The notes: generated by a model not told the origin, from the letters alone. A stretch of 64,000 bases of DNA from Myotis daubentonii (GCF_963259705.1 NC_081840.1:114627074-114691073), one strand, 5' to 3'; shown: positions 33,813-44,540, counted from the stretch's first letter. Numbers and translations are program-made.

Positions 33813-33983
33813 CTTAGATTGAGAAGATGTGCCATACTGAGTCCAAAGAAAGAAGACTCTGTATTGATTCTTAGATTGAGAAGATGTGCCATACTGAGTC
33901 CAAAGAAAAAAGACTCTGTATTGATCTTTAGATTAAGAAGATGTGCCATACTGAGTCTAAAGAAAAAAGACTCTGTATTGATC
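33813..33983 (+). repeat. Three tandem 57-bp repeats in the ERV interior
   Basis: Units start at 33813, 33870 and 33927, each built on 'ttagattgagaagatgtgcc' and 'actctgtattgat'. Because 57 is divisible by three, frames on both strands stay open through the array. Confidence 0.95.
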
Positions 33984-34302
33984 TTTTAACATATATATGC
34001 TTGCTAGCAGAGGAGTTAAGGTTACTCCCAGTCAGATGGAACATTTTATACAAGAAATATGTCCATGCTTTTCTGAGGAAGGAAAGGTGCCAGAAAGGTA
34101 AATGTAGAGGCATGGGAGAAGGTAGGCCCAAGGAGCCTTATCCTTAACCCCACTGCAGCCTTTCCACCCCGGGAAAGTGCAGGATTGGCAAGCTCTCCCT
34201 GGGGTGATAGATCAGGACTCAGGTAATAGCAGAAAGCGCCAATCCTACTCTTAAAATGGATACAAGAGAGCGTTTCAGGTTTTTCTTTTTAATGCTTGCT
34301 TT

Positions 34303-34325
34303 TAAAAAATAAAAAAGGGGGAATT
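34303..34325 (+). promoter_or_regulatory. Polypurine tract
   Basis: AAAAAATAAAAAAGGGGG followed by AATT directly before the 3' LTR: the plus-strand primer of reverse transcription. Confidence 0.9.
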
Positions 34326-34939
34326 TGCCGGGAGCCGGTCCATCCTTGCTGTTTCAAGGGACCTGGCATATATGGCATACGGTTCTTAATATGTTTGCTC
34401 ACCTTCTTGGCGCTGTGTTTTAACCAAAGTCACCTCTCCGAGAAAGGTTGAATCCCCAGGTAGGGATTTTCCCCTGAAGTTAGGGAGGGAATAAAACCCC
34501 TCAACTAAGTGCCAGGCGGGTAATTAATCCCTTTAACTACGAACAATCATGCTTAAACTACATAATCTTTTCCCCCTGGAATGGAGATAAGAAACGCCCT
34601 AACCTTTGTAATAGAGATTGATAGGATTGAATCAACTGGTATAAATACAGTTGTAACAAGACAGAAACACTCAGAACTTAGAACAGAATCAAGAACACAG
34701 AACTCAGAACACAGAACTTAGGAGACAGGGCTTGGAAGACAGGACCAAGAGAGACAGAGCCTCTCTGGAGATCCTAAGCAGAACCTCTCTGGAGATCCAG
34801 ACCAGAACTTCAATGGAGACCCTGACAAGAGAACCTGGCTATGATGATCACCTGAACGCTGCCTCTATGTCATTCCTTCATCGCCGACTCCGTCCACACC
34901 TTTGGGGACCCCTGGACCTGCTGGGGTTGGACCCCGGCA
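34326..34939 (+). repeat. ERV 3' LTR
   Basis: 614 bp, with the same TG…CA ends and TATA box as the 5' LTR. It lacks about 208 bp of the purine-rich array present in the 5' LTR. The gap is bounded by similar 'cagagcct/cagaacct' phrases. Confidence 0.95.
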
Positions 34940-34945
34940 GACCCT

Positions 34946-35435
34946 TCTCCCAGATAGCTGCGTGGCAGGGGCTACTGTGGAACTGGTCACCATTGCAGAT
35001 ATCTCTGAGTATCCAGAAGGCAATGTGAAGGCAGAGCACACTTAGGTGGGGGGATAGTGACAGAGCTGAGGGTGCAGGAGACTCTGAGAATGTAGGTGAA
35101 GTGGCATGAGATCACTATCAAAAACACTGTCACCTAAATCATACAGTGACCCAGGGCAGCCCCACCTGGTCCAAAAGCCCAGGATCTGCACAGCACCTTC
35201 TACTTCTCAAGGGGAACACAGAACTAGAGTCCAGAGACCTGGCCACTGGCCCCAGCTGGGCCACTCCCAGGCAGCGGGCCTTTTGTATGTTGCCATACTG
35301 CCCTGCAGAGCTCAGCTCCCTACACTGCCAAACAAGAGGCATCTGCTGATCTCCAAGGGCCCTTGCCCTGTGATGGGGTCTGGGGTCAGGGCAGCTTCAT
35401 TGTCTCCCAGACCTGCTTATGAAGGCCAACTCTGC
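34946..35435. other. Unassigned stretch
   Basis: Pre-insertion flank of the ERV (it resumes after the GACCCT duplication) and unique GC-moderate sequence. A 112-codon ORF at 35106-35444 is not recognised. Confidence 0.3.
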
Positions 35436-35439
35436 CTTT

Positions 35440-35610
35440 CCTGAGCAGTGCGACCTTGAGCAATTTGCTTAAGCTTCTTGAAACTCGGTTCCCACTTCTA
35501 TAAAATGGGGACAGTGATACTTGCTTCAAAAGATTAAGATATTGAAATATAACTTACACAGTGATAGGGTGGGTGCTAAACCACCCATTATTTATCATGT
35601 CACTTTACTA
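35440..35610 (+). mobile_element. MIR SINE
   Basis: 'gcgaccttgagcaatttgct', 'tctataaaatggggacagtg' are sense MIR. Confidence 0.85.
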
Positions 35611-35985
35611 GTTACTGCTTTAGTGAGCAAAAGCAGGCTTTGCCCATGAAAGGCAGGTGGCAGTGGATTCAGACCTAGCTGCCCAACTTTGTCATCTCCC
35701 CAAGAGATCCAGAGAAAGTTACTCTGAGGGCTGCCTGCTCATACATAGGCCTTCTGCCTTCCTTCGAGAGTCCCATTAGAAGAAGCCTGGGTTACAATGG
35801 GAGCTGTGCCCTGGAGCTGTGGGCATGGGAAGCCTGGGACCTTCTCCCCCTCACTGGTCATCCTCCCACAGTGGCCTCCACGGGCTGGGACCTCTGCCCC
35901 TCAGCACCTTTGGGGTCCAGCCTGGGACCAGAAGTCCAGGTTGTCATCCTCACCCCGCCCTTCCCCCACTGCCCTCTGCCCAGAA
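35611..35985. other. Unassigned GC-rich stretch
   Basis: C-rich, short overlapping ORFs, no feature supported. Confidence 0.3.
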
Positions 35986-35989
35986 GTGG

Positions 35990-36215
35990 TGTAAGTTTGT
36001 GGACTTAGGCATCAGACAGCTGTGGATTTAAAAGCCTGCCGGGCCACTAACTGCTATGCCCTATGCTGGTTAGTTCAGGTCTCTGAGCATCGGTTTCTTC
36101 ATCTGTCAAACAGGCATAAGCAGAACTACTGTCAGGAGCCCTGTGGACAGCAAACATGTCGGTCAGTGCCTGACATGTCACAGGCCCTCAGAATGTGGAA
36201 ATCGCCTTTCTTCCC
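35990..36215 (+). mobile_element. MIR SINE
   Basis: 'agctgtggatttaaaagcct', 'gagcatcggtttcttcatct' and 'cagtgcctgacatgtcacag' cover the MIR core and 3' end in sense. Confidence 0.8.
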
Positions 36216-36229
36216 CTCTTCTCTGTAGC

Positions 36230-36830
36230 TTAAAGCATTGGTTCCAGGAAGGTTCAGTATTTGTTTCCAAATTTCATTTTGTAGTTTTTCAAACCTAAGT
36301 ACATATTGTAAGACCAGGACAGCAAACTCCCATATACTTTTCACCTAGATTCACCCATTTAACATTTTGCCACTATGCTTTTTCTCTATTTATAGTCATC
36401 ACTGTTTCTATTGTTATAAGTATTCCCTCTCCCTTTAGAGATGGCAGCATGTATTTTCTAAACACAAGGATATTTTCTTATTCAACGTCATCAACCAACT
36501 TAGGAAACTTAACAAGGATGTAATACTATTATCTAGTGTACAGTCTACATTCAGATTTTTCCAGTTGTCCCTATAATGGCCTTTAGAGCAAATTTTTTCT
36601 TCTGGTCTGAGATCCAATCCGGGGTCAGGCCTTGCATTTAGTTGTCAGGTCTCCTTAGTCTGGAATAGCTCCTGCACTTTTCTATCCTTCATAACCGTGA
36701 CATCTGTGATGAGTACATGCCAGTTATTATGTAGACTGTCCCTCCCTTAGACCTTGTCTGATGGCCTTTCCTCATGATTAGACTCAGGTCATGCACTTTT
36801 AGTAGCTCATCGGGACATGTGATGTGATGC
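36230..36830 (-). mobile_element. Old L1 3' UTR, antisense
   Basis: 'ttcacccatttaacattttg', 'taatactattatctagtgta', 'ccagttgtccctataatggc', 'tgcatttagttgtcaggtct' and 'ctcatgattagactcaggtc' follow an antisense L1M 3' UTR. Confidence 0.8.
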
Positions 36831-37450
36831 ACCTGTCATTGGAGCTGTCCATATCGGTTGCCTTTGGGCCAAGGGGGTGCCCATGAGCTGTCTCCGTGGC
36901 TCCGTGGCTGTTTTCCCTATTCTGTGGGGAATGTGATCCCATTGGAACTGTGGGCCCCTGAGTCAAACAGAGCTGGTTTCAGCATTTACCTGAAGTCTGG
37001 ACATCAGCATTTTACCAATTTGGCCAAAGTACCTACTTCTCTGACCTTGTGAAAGAAAGATTGCACTCCTCCCTCTTGGGGCAGTTTGAAGTAGATGAGC
37101 TCTCACGTGTGAAGTGTTCAGCACCAGCCTGGGCACACTGGGGGAGGTGCCAGGCCAGCATCAATTATTCATACCACCCCTGTAATAATCCTCAAGCCAG
37201 GAAGGCTGACTTGAGTACAGGGAGCTGGTTGACTCATTCTCAGTCCGTTCAGTGGATATTCACTAAGCATCTAAGGCTTAGGAGATGTGGAAGGGAGCTG
37301 GAGATCCTGATGGAAGGAAACAGCATCAAAGGGCCGTGTCAATGAGCTCAGAGAGGGGTAGCCAGAGGCAAAATCGAGTTTCTACTGAAAGGCAGAGAAC
37401 CCTGGGAACAGAAATGGACTAACTAGCAAGGGAGACTCATGGCCATGGGC
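36831..37450. other. Unassigned stretch
   Basis: Unique, no feature supported. Confidence 0.3.
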
Positions 37451-37454
37451 CAAA

Positions 37455-37690
37455 TGTGAATTTTGAAGTCCAGCCAATCTGGGTTTGTTCCCATCTTCTC
37501 TGTGACTTAGTTGTGTGGCATTGGGCAAGTGAAATAACCTCCCTGCACCTCAGTTTCTTCCTCTGTGAAATGGGTATCATACCGCATCTCTCATAAAATT
37601 CGTGTAAGAATGAGAAGAGTAATATATAAAAAAGAACATGGCCCAATTTCTGGCACATGTCACTAGTGAGTGCTCAGAAACCAAGCACTA
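37455..37690 (+). mobile_element. MIR SINE, nearly full length
   Basis: 'ttgtgtggcattgggcaagt', 'cctgcacctcagtttcttcc', 'ttctggcacatgtcactagt' run through the whole MIR consensus. Confidence 0.92.
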
Positions 37691-37884
37691 GCAGCAGCCC
37701 TAGCCCAGACCAGGATCTCAGTTCTAATGTTCCTCCTTAGGGGCACCTTCCCAGAACATTATTCCCTTAAAGAGAGAATCGGGCTTCCCTGAAATGCTCT
37801 AGCATCACATTCTCCAAAGACGTGGTGGGGCCATAAATTGCCACGACCTTCCTAGAGGACATTTTGACAAACAGGAATTTTGTT

Positions 37885-38325
37885 GGTCAGTGTTTTCAGT
37901 TGTAGACAACAGAATCCGTTTAGCTAGTTTAAGTAGAAAGGGATTCATTAAGGAGAAGACGCAGTTTGCAGAATCTTCAGGAAGTGAAAGTAACACAACC
38001 TAGGCTGGGCTTCCAGAACTGGCTGCCAACGACACTGCTGCTTCAGCCTTGATTAGGAGGCTCCAGAACAGGGGTGATCACCCTAACTCATGGCTCCGGA
38101 CCCAGGCCATCTCTGCCCTGATCCGTGCTGGTAGAATGGGCACTCCCTGCCCCCTGCCCTCCCCCCCCACCCCACACACACACACCATTCAGCTTGAGTC
38201 ACATCACAGACGTCATCTCATCAGAGCCAAAATTACATCTAGAACCCATGCTGTCAGGAAGGCTGGGTTATTAACTGTCCAATATCTACACATACAAGAA
38301 GGAGGATGAATATGTTCTGAACTAG
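37885..38325 (-). mobile_element. Old interspersed repeat, antisense
   Basis: 'tttcagttgtagacaacaga' to 'agtttaagtagaaagggatt' is the antisense start of the repeat family suspected at 6385, 22341 and 55010. The C-rich and CA part near 38160-38185 lies within it. Confidence 0.5.
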
Positions 38326-38329
38326 CCAA

Positions 38330-38770
38330 GCCACCAAATCAAGAACCATAAAAACATTCAACCTTTGACTTAGTAATTGCCCTTCTAGGAATACAAGTTG
38401 AAAGGAAGGAGGGGAGAACAAAATCCATGAACAGGGGGTGGGTTAAAAAATGTTGGAACATTCATATGAAAGAATTTTTGGCCAATAAAAATGAAGGTTT
38501 TTAAATAATTTTAGAACTTGTGATAACATAGTATTAAGGGGGAGTGAAAAAAACAAACTATATGTACAGTATGATCTCAGTTTTATAGCAGGGCACATAT
38601 ACGCAGAGTACAATGTTAAAGGAAGTACCCCAAACTGCTTACCTGAGTGTGACTGGAATCACATGAGATTTTGACTTTTTCTTGTTTACTTTTTTCTGTG
38701 TGTTCTACTAAGACTATGTGTTATTTTTATAATTAGTTGTTTTAGACATTAAAAAATAATATAAACAAAA
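38330..38770 (+). mobile_element. L1 3'-end fragment
   Basis: 'gtaattgcccttctaggaat' and 'cagtatgatctcagttttat' with the AT-rich 3' UTR are sense L1M. Confidence 0.8.
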
Positions 38771-38984
38771 TGAGATACTCATTCCTCAAGCACATGCATG
38801 CACGAGGGATTGGAGCTGGGGTGTGGGGGTGGATAAGGGGTAACAGTGGCTAAGGGAGGGTGGGCAGAGGCCATCCTGATTTATCTGGTACATAACTGGA
38901 TGTCAATAAGTATTCCTTCCATACCCTTATAGAGAAATTCTCCAAGGGCTTGAAAGCAACCAGTTCAAAAGAAAGGGAATACAG

Positions 38985-39660
38985 ATGACTTTGAAACAGA
39001 TGAAAGATGAAAAAGTTACCCAGCCTCAATCATAATCAAAGAAATGCAAAATAAAACAAGAGCTATTTTTCACTTACCAGATTGACAAAGATCACAATGT
39101 TTCATGAGGACAGAGGGTGACTAGACAGGAGGGAAGCAGCTTTACCCCGCCCTGCAGAGTGGTTTGTTGTATCTATTAGAATGGAACATGCACATGCCCT
39201 TTGATATGGCCATTCTGCCTCCAGGAATTTGTTCTCACATATACCTGTGCATTGCTCGGGAACAAAAGGGGTGCACAGGGTGTTTATTTTGGTGTTGCCT
39301 ACCTTAGCAAAAGATTAGAAGCTAAGTCTTCAGTTGGGGTCTGATTCAATAAATCAGGGTACCTGCACGTGATGGAATACTATGGTAAACAGGAGAGATA
39401 TCAGAGGTACATTATAAGCAATAAAGCAATGAAGAGCAAGTATATAATGTCTTATTTTTATAATTAAAAAAAAACCATGTACATACATCCTGTGTATAGC
39501 ACATTTCTGGTGTCCCTGGGGAGGGAGACTTGGGTATTTGAGGGTCTGAGTTAAAGTCAATATTCATTGTATATATTTTTGTACTATTGGGTTATTTGGT
39601 CATGTTCATGCTCATGTGTTATGTTTGCAATCTCAGCATGTAATTAAAAATTCAGAAACA
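38985..39660 (+). mobile_element. L1 3'-end fragment
   Basis: 'tcaaagaaatgcaaaataaa', 'ttttcacttaccagattgac', 'ttctgcctccaggaatttgt' and 'gatggaatactatggtaaac' are consecutive L1 ORF2 C-terminal landmarks; the reading frame is broken. Confidence 0.88.
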
Positions 39661-40575
39661 CTCATTGAAATAATAATGTGAATAGGAAGCTACAGAAAGG
39701 CATTTGGATGTAATGGGATAAGCCATAGGGAGCCACTGGTGGTTCTTGAGGAGGGGAGTGCAGCGTAAGAGTGGTGTTTAACAAGGAGGACCCTGGAGAC
39801 TGGCTGAGGGGCTGAGAGCAGGGAAAGGAGCCTGACCAGCTGGACCAGCCCAAGGCATCAAAGTCGCCAGGCAGGCAGGCAGACTGCACCCAGGAGATCT
39901 GGGGTGGGGGACAGAGAAAGGGTTACTCCCTGAGTAATCTTTCATCCTACTCAGTGTGGATGATTCCCTCTGCTCCCATCCCCATAAGATCCCACACGTT
40001 CTCCAGGTTGTTTATGGAATAATTCTCAGCCTTTCAGCAGAACAGATATTTACTTTTTAAGCCACGGTCTATCAATTACCCATTGGCCCAGCTAGATTCC
40101 TTTGTTCGCCCTCGTACAGGCCCTTTGCTCCCGTCAGTGACAGAGCTTGCTCTCACCCCACACACAGCCTCTCCATGCCTTTCAGCCGATTCTCACCTCC
40201 CAGCCCCCAAGGCCCCTTTCCTTCACACACATAGTGCTGCCCCTCTTCCCTGGCTCAGCCAGTCCATTTTTCTGGCTTCTCCAGGAGCAACCTGCTGGTC
40301 TACCTCCAATGTGCCTTTAGGCTTGCTGTGAGATAGATTACAAATGGCCTCTTTCTTATTCCTGCTCAGCGTGGCTTCCAATAAGGTTTTAGTGTGTCTT
40401 AAGTCTTAGGAAGAGGGTGTGTGTTGGGGGTATGGGAGGAAGAGTAGGGTTGGGGAGGGGGCACGCCTGTCCTATCTCACTACACCTTAATAGGTGTACT
40501 TATCCTAATATTAAATCTGTTTTAAATTATTTACCATGGAGTAACATAGATATTTCTAGAGATGCCCCAAACGGA
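39661..40575. other. Unassigned stretch
   Basis: Unique, with a C-rich part at 40090-40330. No feature supported. Confidence 0.3.
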
Positions 40576-40577
40576 AC

Positions 40578-40794
40578 CAGGGTTTCTGAACCTTGGCACA
40601 ATTGATATTTATGGCTGGATAATTATTTGTTAGGAGGCTGGCTGTTCCATGCATTGTAGGATGTTTAGCAGCATCCTAGACTCCACCCTGCAGATGCCAG
40701 TAACAACACCCACTCCAAGTGTGACAACTAAATGCCTCCAGACTTTGCTAAATGTCCCCTGGGGGTCAAAATTATCCCTGCTTGAGAAATAGTG
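40578..40794 (-). mobile_element. MER20 (hAT-Charlie)
   Basis: 'cagggtttctgaaccttggc' and 'cttgagaaatagtg' are the decayed terminal repeats. The interior 'tgcattgtaggatgtttagc' and 'aaatgtcccctgggggtcaa' is diagnostic. MER20 copies are known to act as hormone-responsive regulatory elements in placental mammals, but nothing here shows that this copy does. Confidence 0.92.
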
Positions 40795-41525
40795 CTATAG
40801 TTTCTTGTGTTCCCTAGCACAGCACCGGGGGTCAGTGGGGGGAGGGTAGAGGTACCTTTATTGGTCTTCACCCAAAGTTGTAATAGGGAGTTTCCAGCAT
40901 TGTAGGAAAGGAGGCCACTGCTGGCTTGGCGCCCTATAATCACAGCACAGAGGCAGCCTCTACTTGCTACTTGACCCCTCTCAGACCACTGAACCACTTC
41001 CAGAATCCTTAGATCCTCAACTTCTATCGAACTGATTCTTTTTGGTTCTTGGGTTTTTCACCCAGAACTACCAATAGCTCTGCCTCTCAGAATCTTTTAT
41101 TGTTAGGTCTTTGAGGGCAATAAAAAGCCTCAAAGGGTTTCCAAGGCATCAAATAGCTCCTTTTAAATTAAAACAAAGAAAGGGGGAAGGAAGACCTCCA
41201 ACCTTTGTATTTTGTTACACAAGTGAATTAAACACATATGGAATATGTTTCCTTTGACTGGGCACTGTTTTAAGACATAAGGACATTGTTCTTAAAACAT
41301 GCCCTGACTTTTTATGGCTGCCTAGGTTTTTAGAGGAATCGGTCTGTGTTGCCAGTTGCATAGGATGTAGCCCAGGATGCTGGAGGAACTGGTTGGCCCA
41401 TGAGGAGGAGCCTGGGTGGCATGGCCCATAACATACGAGAATATAGATATTGCACATGTGCTGGAGTGGTCAGGGAGATTTGAAAGAAAGCCGAGTCTGG
41501 AGAGTGTCATAGTTCTCAACATTTC
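40795..41525. other. Unassigned stretch
   Basis: Unique, no feature supported. Confidence 0.3.
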
Positions 41526-41529
41526 CTGA

Positions 41530-41640
41530 ACATGAAATGCACTTTCAGCTGCTCTCTCTGCCTAGAAAGCCCTGTCTCTTTTGTGTGCTTAAAAGTGCAC
41601 CTTCTCTTCAAAGTGCACCTCAAATTCTTTCCTAATGATC
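41530..41640 (+). mobile_element. L2-like fragment
   Basis: 'ctgctctctctgcctagaaa' and 'aagtgcacctcaaattcttt' are L2-like in sense. Confidence 0.45.
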
Positions 41641-41644
41641 AGAC

Positions 41645-41875
41645 AAGGAAGCAGAGAGATGTATAAACTTATTACGTATGTGTGTGTAGTGGAATATATA
41701 TATTATTGCAATGTGGTTTATACTGATAAAAAAGTGGAAATAGGGTCAAATGTACAGCAATAGGGAACTAGTTAAATAAGTTACAGTATAGTCGTAACAA
41801 TGAAAAAATCACTCAGCCATCAAAAGTTGAAGACACAAATCACTATTGAATAATTAAATAAAAAACAGCACATAT
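41645..41875 (+). mobile_element. L1 fragment
   Basis: 'tgataaaaaagtggaaatag', 'caatagggaactagttaaat' and 'aaaaatcactcagccatcaa' are sense L1 ORF2 3' landmarks. Confidence 0.7.
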
Positions 41876-41879
41876 AACC

Positions 41880-42235
41880 TTATTACAGAAGAAGGATTCT
41901 GGGAAGACGGTGGAGTAGAAAGAACCAAGAATCTGTCACCCACACTGAAACAGCAAATGCACCGGCAGAATCTGTGTCCTGCAACTATTCGGGAACTCTG
42001 AAGCCTATTGAAGGCTGGCAAACCCCAAAGAAGAATTAGATGATAAACTGCAGTTAACTTTGGTTGATTTTGGTCAATTTTGGCTCTTAGCTGGGTAGCA
42101 GCTATCTCTCCCCATGGCAGGCAGCTATCCATGTGCTGGGAGCAGCAAGTCCAGATCAGAGGCTGGGTGCTCGGGCCATCTCTAGAGAACAAAACTACTG
42201 TGAGATCGGTACACAGTTTCAAACAGGAGATAAAA
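41880..42235 (+). mobile_element. L1 5'-UTR-like fragment
   Basis: 'aaggattctgggaagacggt' and 'ggagtagaaagaaccaagaa' are the classic opening of mammalian L1 5' UTRs, here abutting L1 3' sequence. Confidence 0.6.
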
Positions 42236-42239
42236 TATT

Positions 42240-42460
42240 AAAAATATGACCAGGGTTGTTGAGGGTTTACTATAGGCCAGAAAGTTGATATAAACTATTT
42301 CAGTCTACGTTCTAAACTATCTCTTGGAGACCATTATTGTTGTCCCCACTTTATGGTGGAAGACACTGAGGATCAGTGAAAAGGTAAGTAATTTACTGAA
42401 AGTCACCAAGATAGTAAGTTGAGAATATTGGATTTGAACTGATGTCTATGAGACCCCAAA
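42240..42460 (-). mobile_element. MIR SINE
   Basis: 'gttgtccccactttatggtg', 'gaagacactgaggatcagtg', 'ggatttgaactgatgtctat' are antisense MIR. Confidence 0.8.
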
Positions 42461-42488
42461 GTTTATAATTGTTCCATGAACTCATCAT

Positions 42489-42489
<1 letters not shown>

Positions 42490-42541
<52 letters not shown>
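42490..42541. repeat. (TG)n microsatellite
   Basis: About 26 uninterrupted TG units. Confidence 0.98.
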
Positions 42542-42543
<2 letters not shown>

Positions 42544-42689
42544 AGAGAGAAAGTAAGAGAGATTGGAAGAACAAGGGTGAGTTCTACCCTCATACCATCC
42601 CTCATTGAGACGGGGGCAGATGGTGCTAAAAGTAATCAGTGTCACCCACCTTTTAGCATTAGCCCCTGCTTTCATTGACCATCTTTCCA

Positions 42690-42945
42690 GACCAGGTCAG
42701 ACTCTTCTATTACATGCCTGCCCTCAGAGTACCCTGTATTTTCCTTTATGCACTTATCACATAGCAGTACAGTTACCCCTGCAATTATGCCTTTACCATG
42801 TAACCATGCCTCACCCTCAAGAGAATATAAGGCTCATGAGGGCAGGGACCGTGTCTGTCTTGGTCACCACTATATTATCTGCACCAGCACAGGACCTGCA
42901 CAAAGTAAGTGCTCATAGTATTTGTTGAGCAAATAGGTGAATTGC
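42690..42945 (+). mobile_element. L2 LINE 3' end
   Basis: 'gcacttatcacatagcagta', 'aaggctcatgagggcaggga' and 'agtaagtgctcatagtattt' are the L2 3' UTR in sense. Confidence 0.88.
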
Positions 42946-42992
42946 TGGATGGGGGGATGGATGGGGGGATGGATGATGGATGGATGGGTAAA
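42946..42992. repeat. (GGAT)n simple repeat
   Basis: GGATGGGGGGATGGAT-type tetranucleotide array directly after L2. Confidence 0.9.
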
Positions 42993-43525
42993 TGGAGACG
43001 CTTGGATTGATGGATAGATTGACATATGACTCTGAGCTCACTGGAGACTTGAGGTATGCCATGACCCAGAACCCTAGACCTGGGCTCTTGGCGGAGAGTC
43101 ACAGCAGACCAGGACTCTGTCTCTGTCCTGAAACCCTGCCTGTGTGGTGAGTCACCCAATTTCTGAAAACCACATGCTTTTTTCCACAACGAGGCTGCCC
43201 AGAGGGGCCCCAAGCCTCAAAGAGTGTCAGGAACACTCTGTTCACACGCACAACTACTGCCAGCTTCTTATCGCTGCTGTTCTTTGATGTGCTCTTTGTG
43301 AGTCAGAGCTGCTGTTGCCTCAATGCTGTTCCTGTTTCAGAAGCACCCTGACATTTTTAAAAGAAAAAAAGTCGGAAGTAACAGACTCTGGGCTGAGACT
43401 GCAGAGAATCTTTTGATTAGATTATTCCTTGATTTGCTTATAAACAGACTTGGGGTTAAAGAGGACAAGGATGTCAAAGAGAAAATGGTGGGAACCCTCT
43501 CACCTACAACAAACGAAGAGAAATG
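42993..43525. other. Unassigned stretch
   Basis: Unique. The 102-codon ORF at 43323-43631 runs into the hAT element and is chance. Confidence 0.35.
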
Positions 43526-43533
43526 CTCTAGGC
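43526..43533 (+). repeat. Target-site duplication, left
   Basis: CTCTAGGC, repeated exactly at 44206-44213. Eight bases is the hAT signature. Confidence 0.95.
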
Positions 43534-44205
43534 CAGTGGTCGGCAAACTCATTAGTCAACAGAGTCAAATATCAACAGTACAACGATTGAAATTTCTTTT
43601 GAGAGCCAAATTTTTTAAACTATCTAGGTAGGTACATTGTTATTAACTTAATTAGGGTACTCCTAAGCTGGCCTTTGCTAAAAACGTCCTCAATCTGATT
43701 GAGGTACGTTCGCTGAGGTTGACCCCTTCCAACTCTCTCATCCACACTCGTCTTGTATACTTGTTTCATCTACCTCCTTTCGTTCATCCTCTCTATATGT
43801 CCAAACCATCTCAACATACCTTTCTCAGTCCTCAACACTACATCTTCTTTCACTCCACAACATTCCCTAAAATTAACTTAATAAACTTTACTTAAAGTTT
43901 TAAGTCTTAGTTAAACTATAGGTATGTTGAATAAAACTTGATATCATACTTAATAACGATATTATTTATTGATAAAATTAAATTCCTTACAATTTACCTT
44001 ACAATAGCCATAAAATTAAATCATGACACTAACGCCACTTCTTCAAAATAGACTCGCCCAGGCCGAAAACCGACTTCTGTGCATGGGCCACGAAGTTTCA
44101 ATCGCACTGTACGTGCACGCCCACACGTGGTATTTTGTGGAAAAGCCATGCTCAGGGGGCCAAAGAGCCGCATGTGCCTCGTGAGCCGCGGTTTGCCGAT
44201 CGCTG
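43534..44205 (+). mobile_element. Non-autonomous hAT element with captured LINE tail
   Basis: Ends CAGTGGTCGGCAAAC and, on the other strand, CAGCGATCGGCAAAC, with a perfect 8-bp target duplication. The outer 130 bp on each side match the shorter copy at 51576-51787 (in opposite orientation). The interior holds a 200-bp segment that encodes, on the minus strand, the tail of a non-LTR reverse transcriptase, and an AT-rich part (43870-44020). No hAT transposase is encoded. Confidence 0.93.
43668..43866 (-). pseudogene. Antisense LINE reverse-transcriptase tail inside hAT
   Basis: Minus-strand translation gives a run containing MLRWFGHIERMNE, a stop after the next Arg-Arg, then KQVYKTSVDE and GRGQPQRTYLNQIEDV in the same frame. 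This 'LRWFGH-ERM … RGRP-RT-L-QIEDV' pattern is the conserved C-terminal end of RTE/Jockey-like non-LTR retrotransposon proteins that abound in arthropods and other invertebrates; mammalian L1 and L2 lack it. WFGH codons are at 43797-43808. It is a fragment, about 60 codons, with one in-frame stop and no RT catalytic domain. The segment is absent from the other hAT copy in the window. Confidence 0.72.
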
Positions 44206-44213
44206 CTCTAGGC
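44206..44213 (+). repeat. Target-site duplication, right
   Basis: CTCTAGGC, identical to 43526-43533. Confidence 0.95.
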
Positions 44214-44540
44214 CTTTGAAAGAAACTATCCCCAACTCCTTTCTCCAGCAGGTCCACTGTATGTAGCCCCATTTGGGGCAGAATAGGGCCTGGCTGTTTC
44301 CTGACCCACCTTAAACTCTCTTACTTCCTTTCTTGCCTACACATTTCCTCTCTCCAAGAATGCCACTTCTTCTCCTATCTCCACTACCCACATATCCAAT
44401 ACTGTGCAGCCTTCTGAGCTCAACTCATTTACTTCTCCTGCACTAAGCCCCTCTAATCCCTGCAGCCACTAGTCTCCTGACCTGCCGCTCTCTGAGCCCT
44501 TTAACATTCACTTCCCATGTGGTAATTACTCATGTCACTA
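44214..44540. other. Unique stretch between hAT and Helitron
   Basis: C/T-rich with weak L2-like character; ends ...CACTA at the Helitron insertion point. Confidence 0.35.

Larger units (their letters stand above)
32741..34939 (+). mobile_element. Gene-less endogenous retrovirus-like element
   Basis: Two LTRs that begin TG and end CA, a 6-bp target duplication, a tRNA-Lys3-type primer binding site and a polypurine tract define a provirus, yet only 762 bp lie between the LTRs. I find no gag, protease, pol or env similarity, so it can only have moved using proteins from a relative. The interior is largely tandem repeats. LTR divergence over the first 322 positions is about 4% (13 substitutions and one indel by eye), so the insertion is fairly old but far younger than the MaLR layer. 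Primer type and duplication length point to class II, betaretrovirus-like. Confidence 0.93.

Noticed and set aside
33494..33949. 151-codon minus-strand ORF with a 19-residue repeat
   Set aside because: Antisense to the retroviral leader and produced by the 57-bp tandem repeat; no similarity to a retroviral or host protein that I can see.
43323..43631. 102-codon Lys-rich ORF
   Set aside because: Reads through the hAT target duplication and terminal repeat, so it cannot be an ancestral gene.
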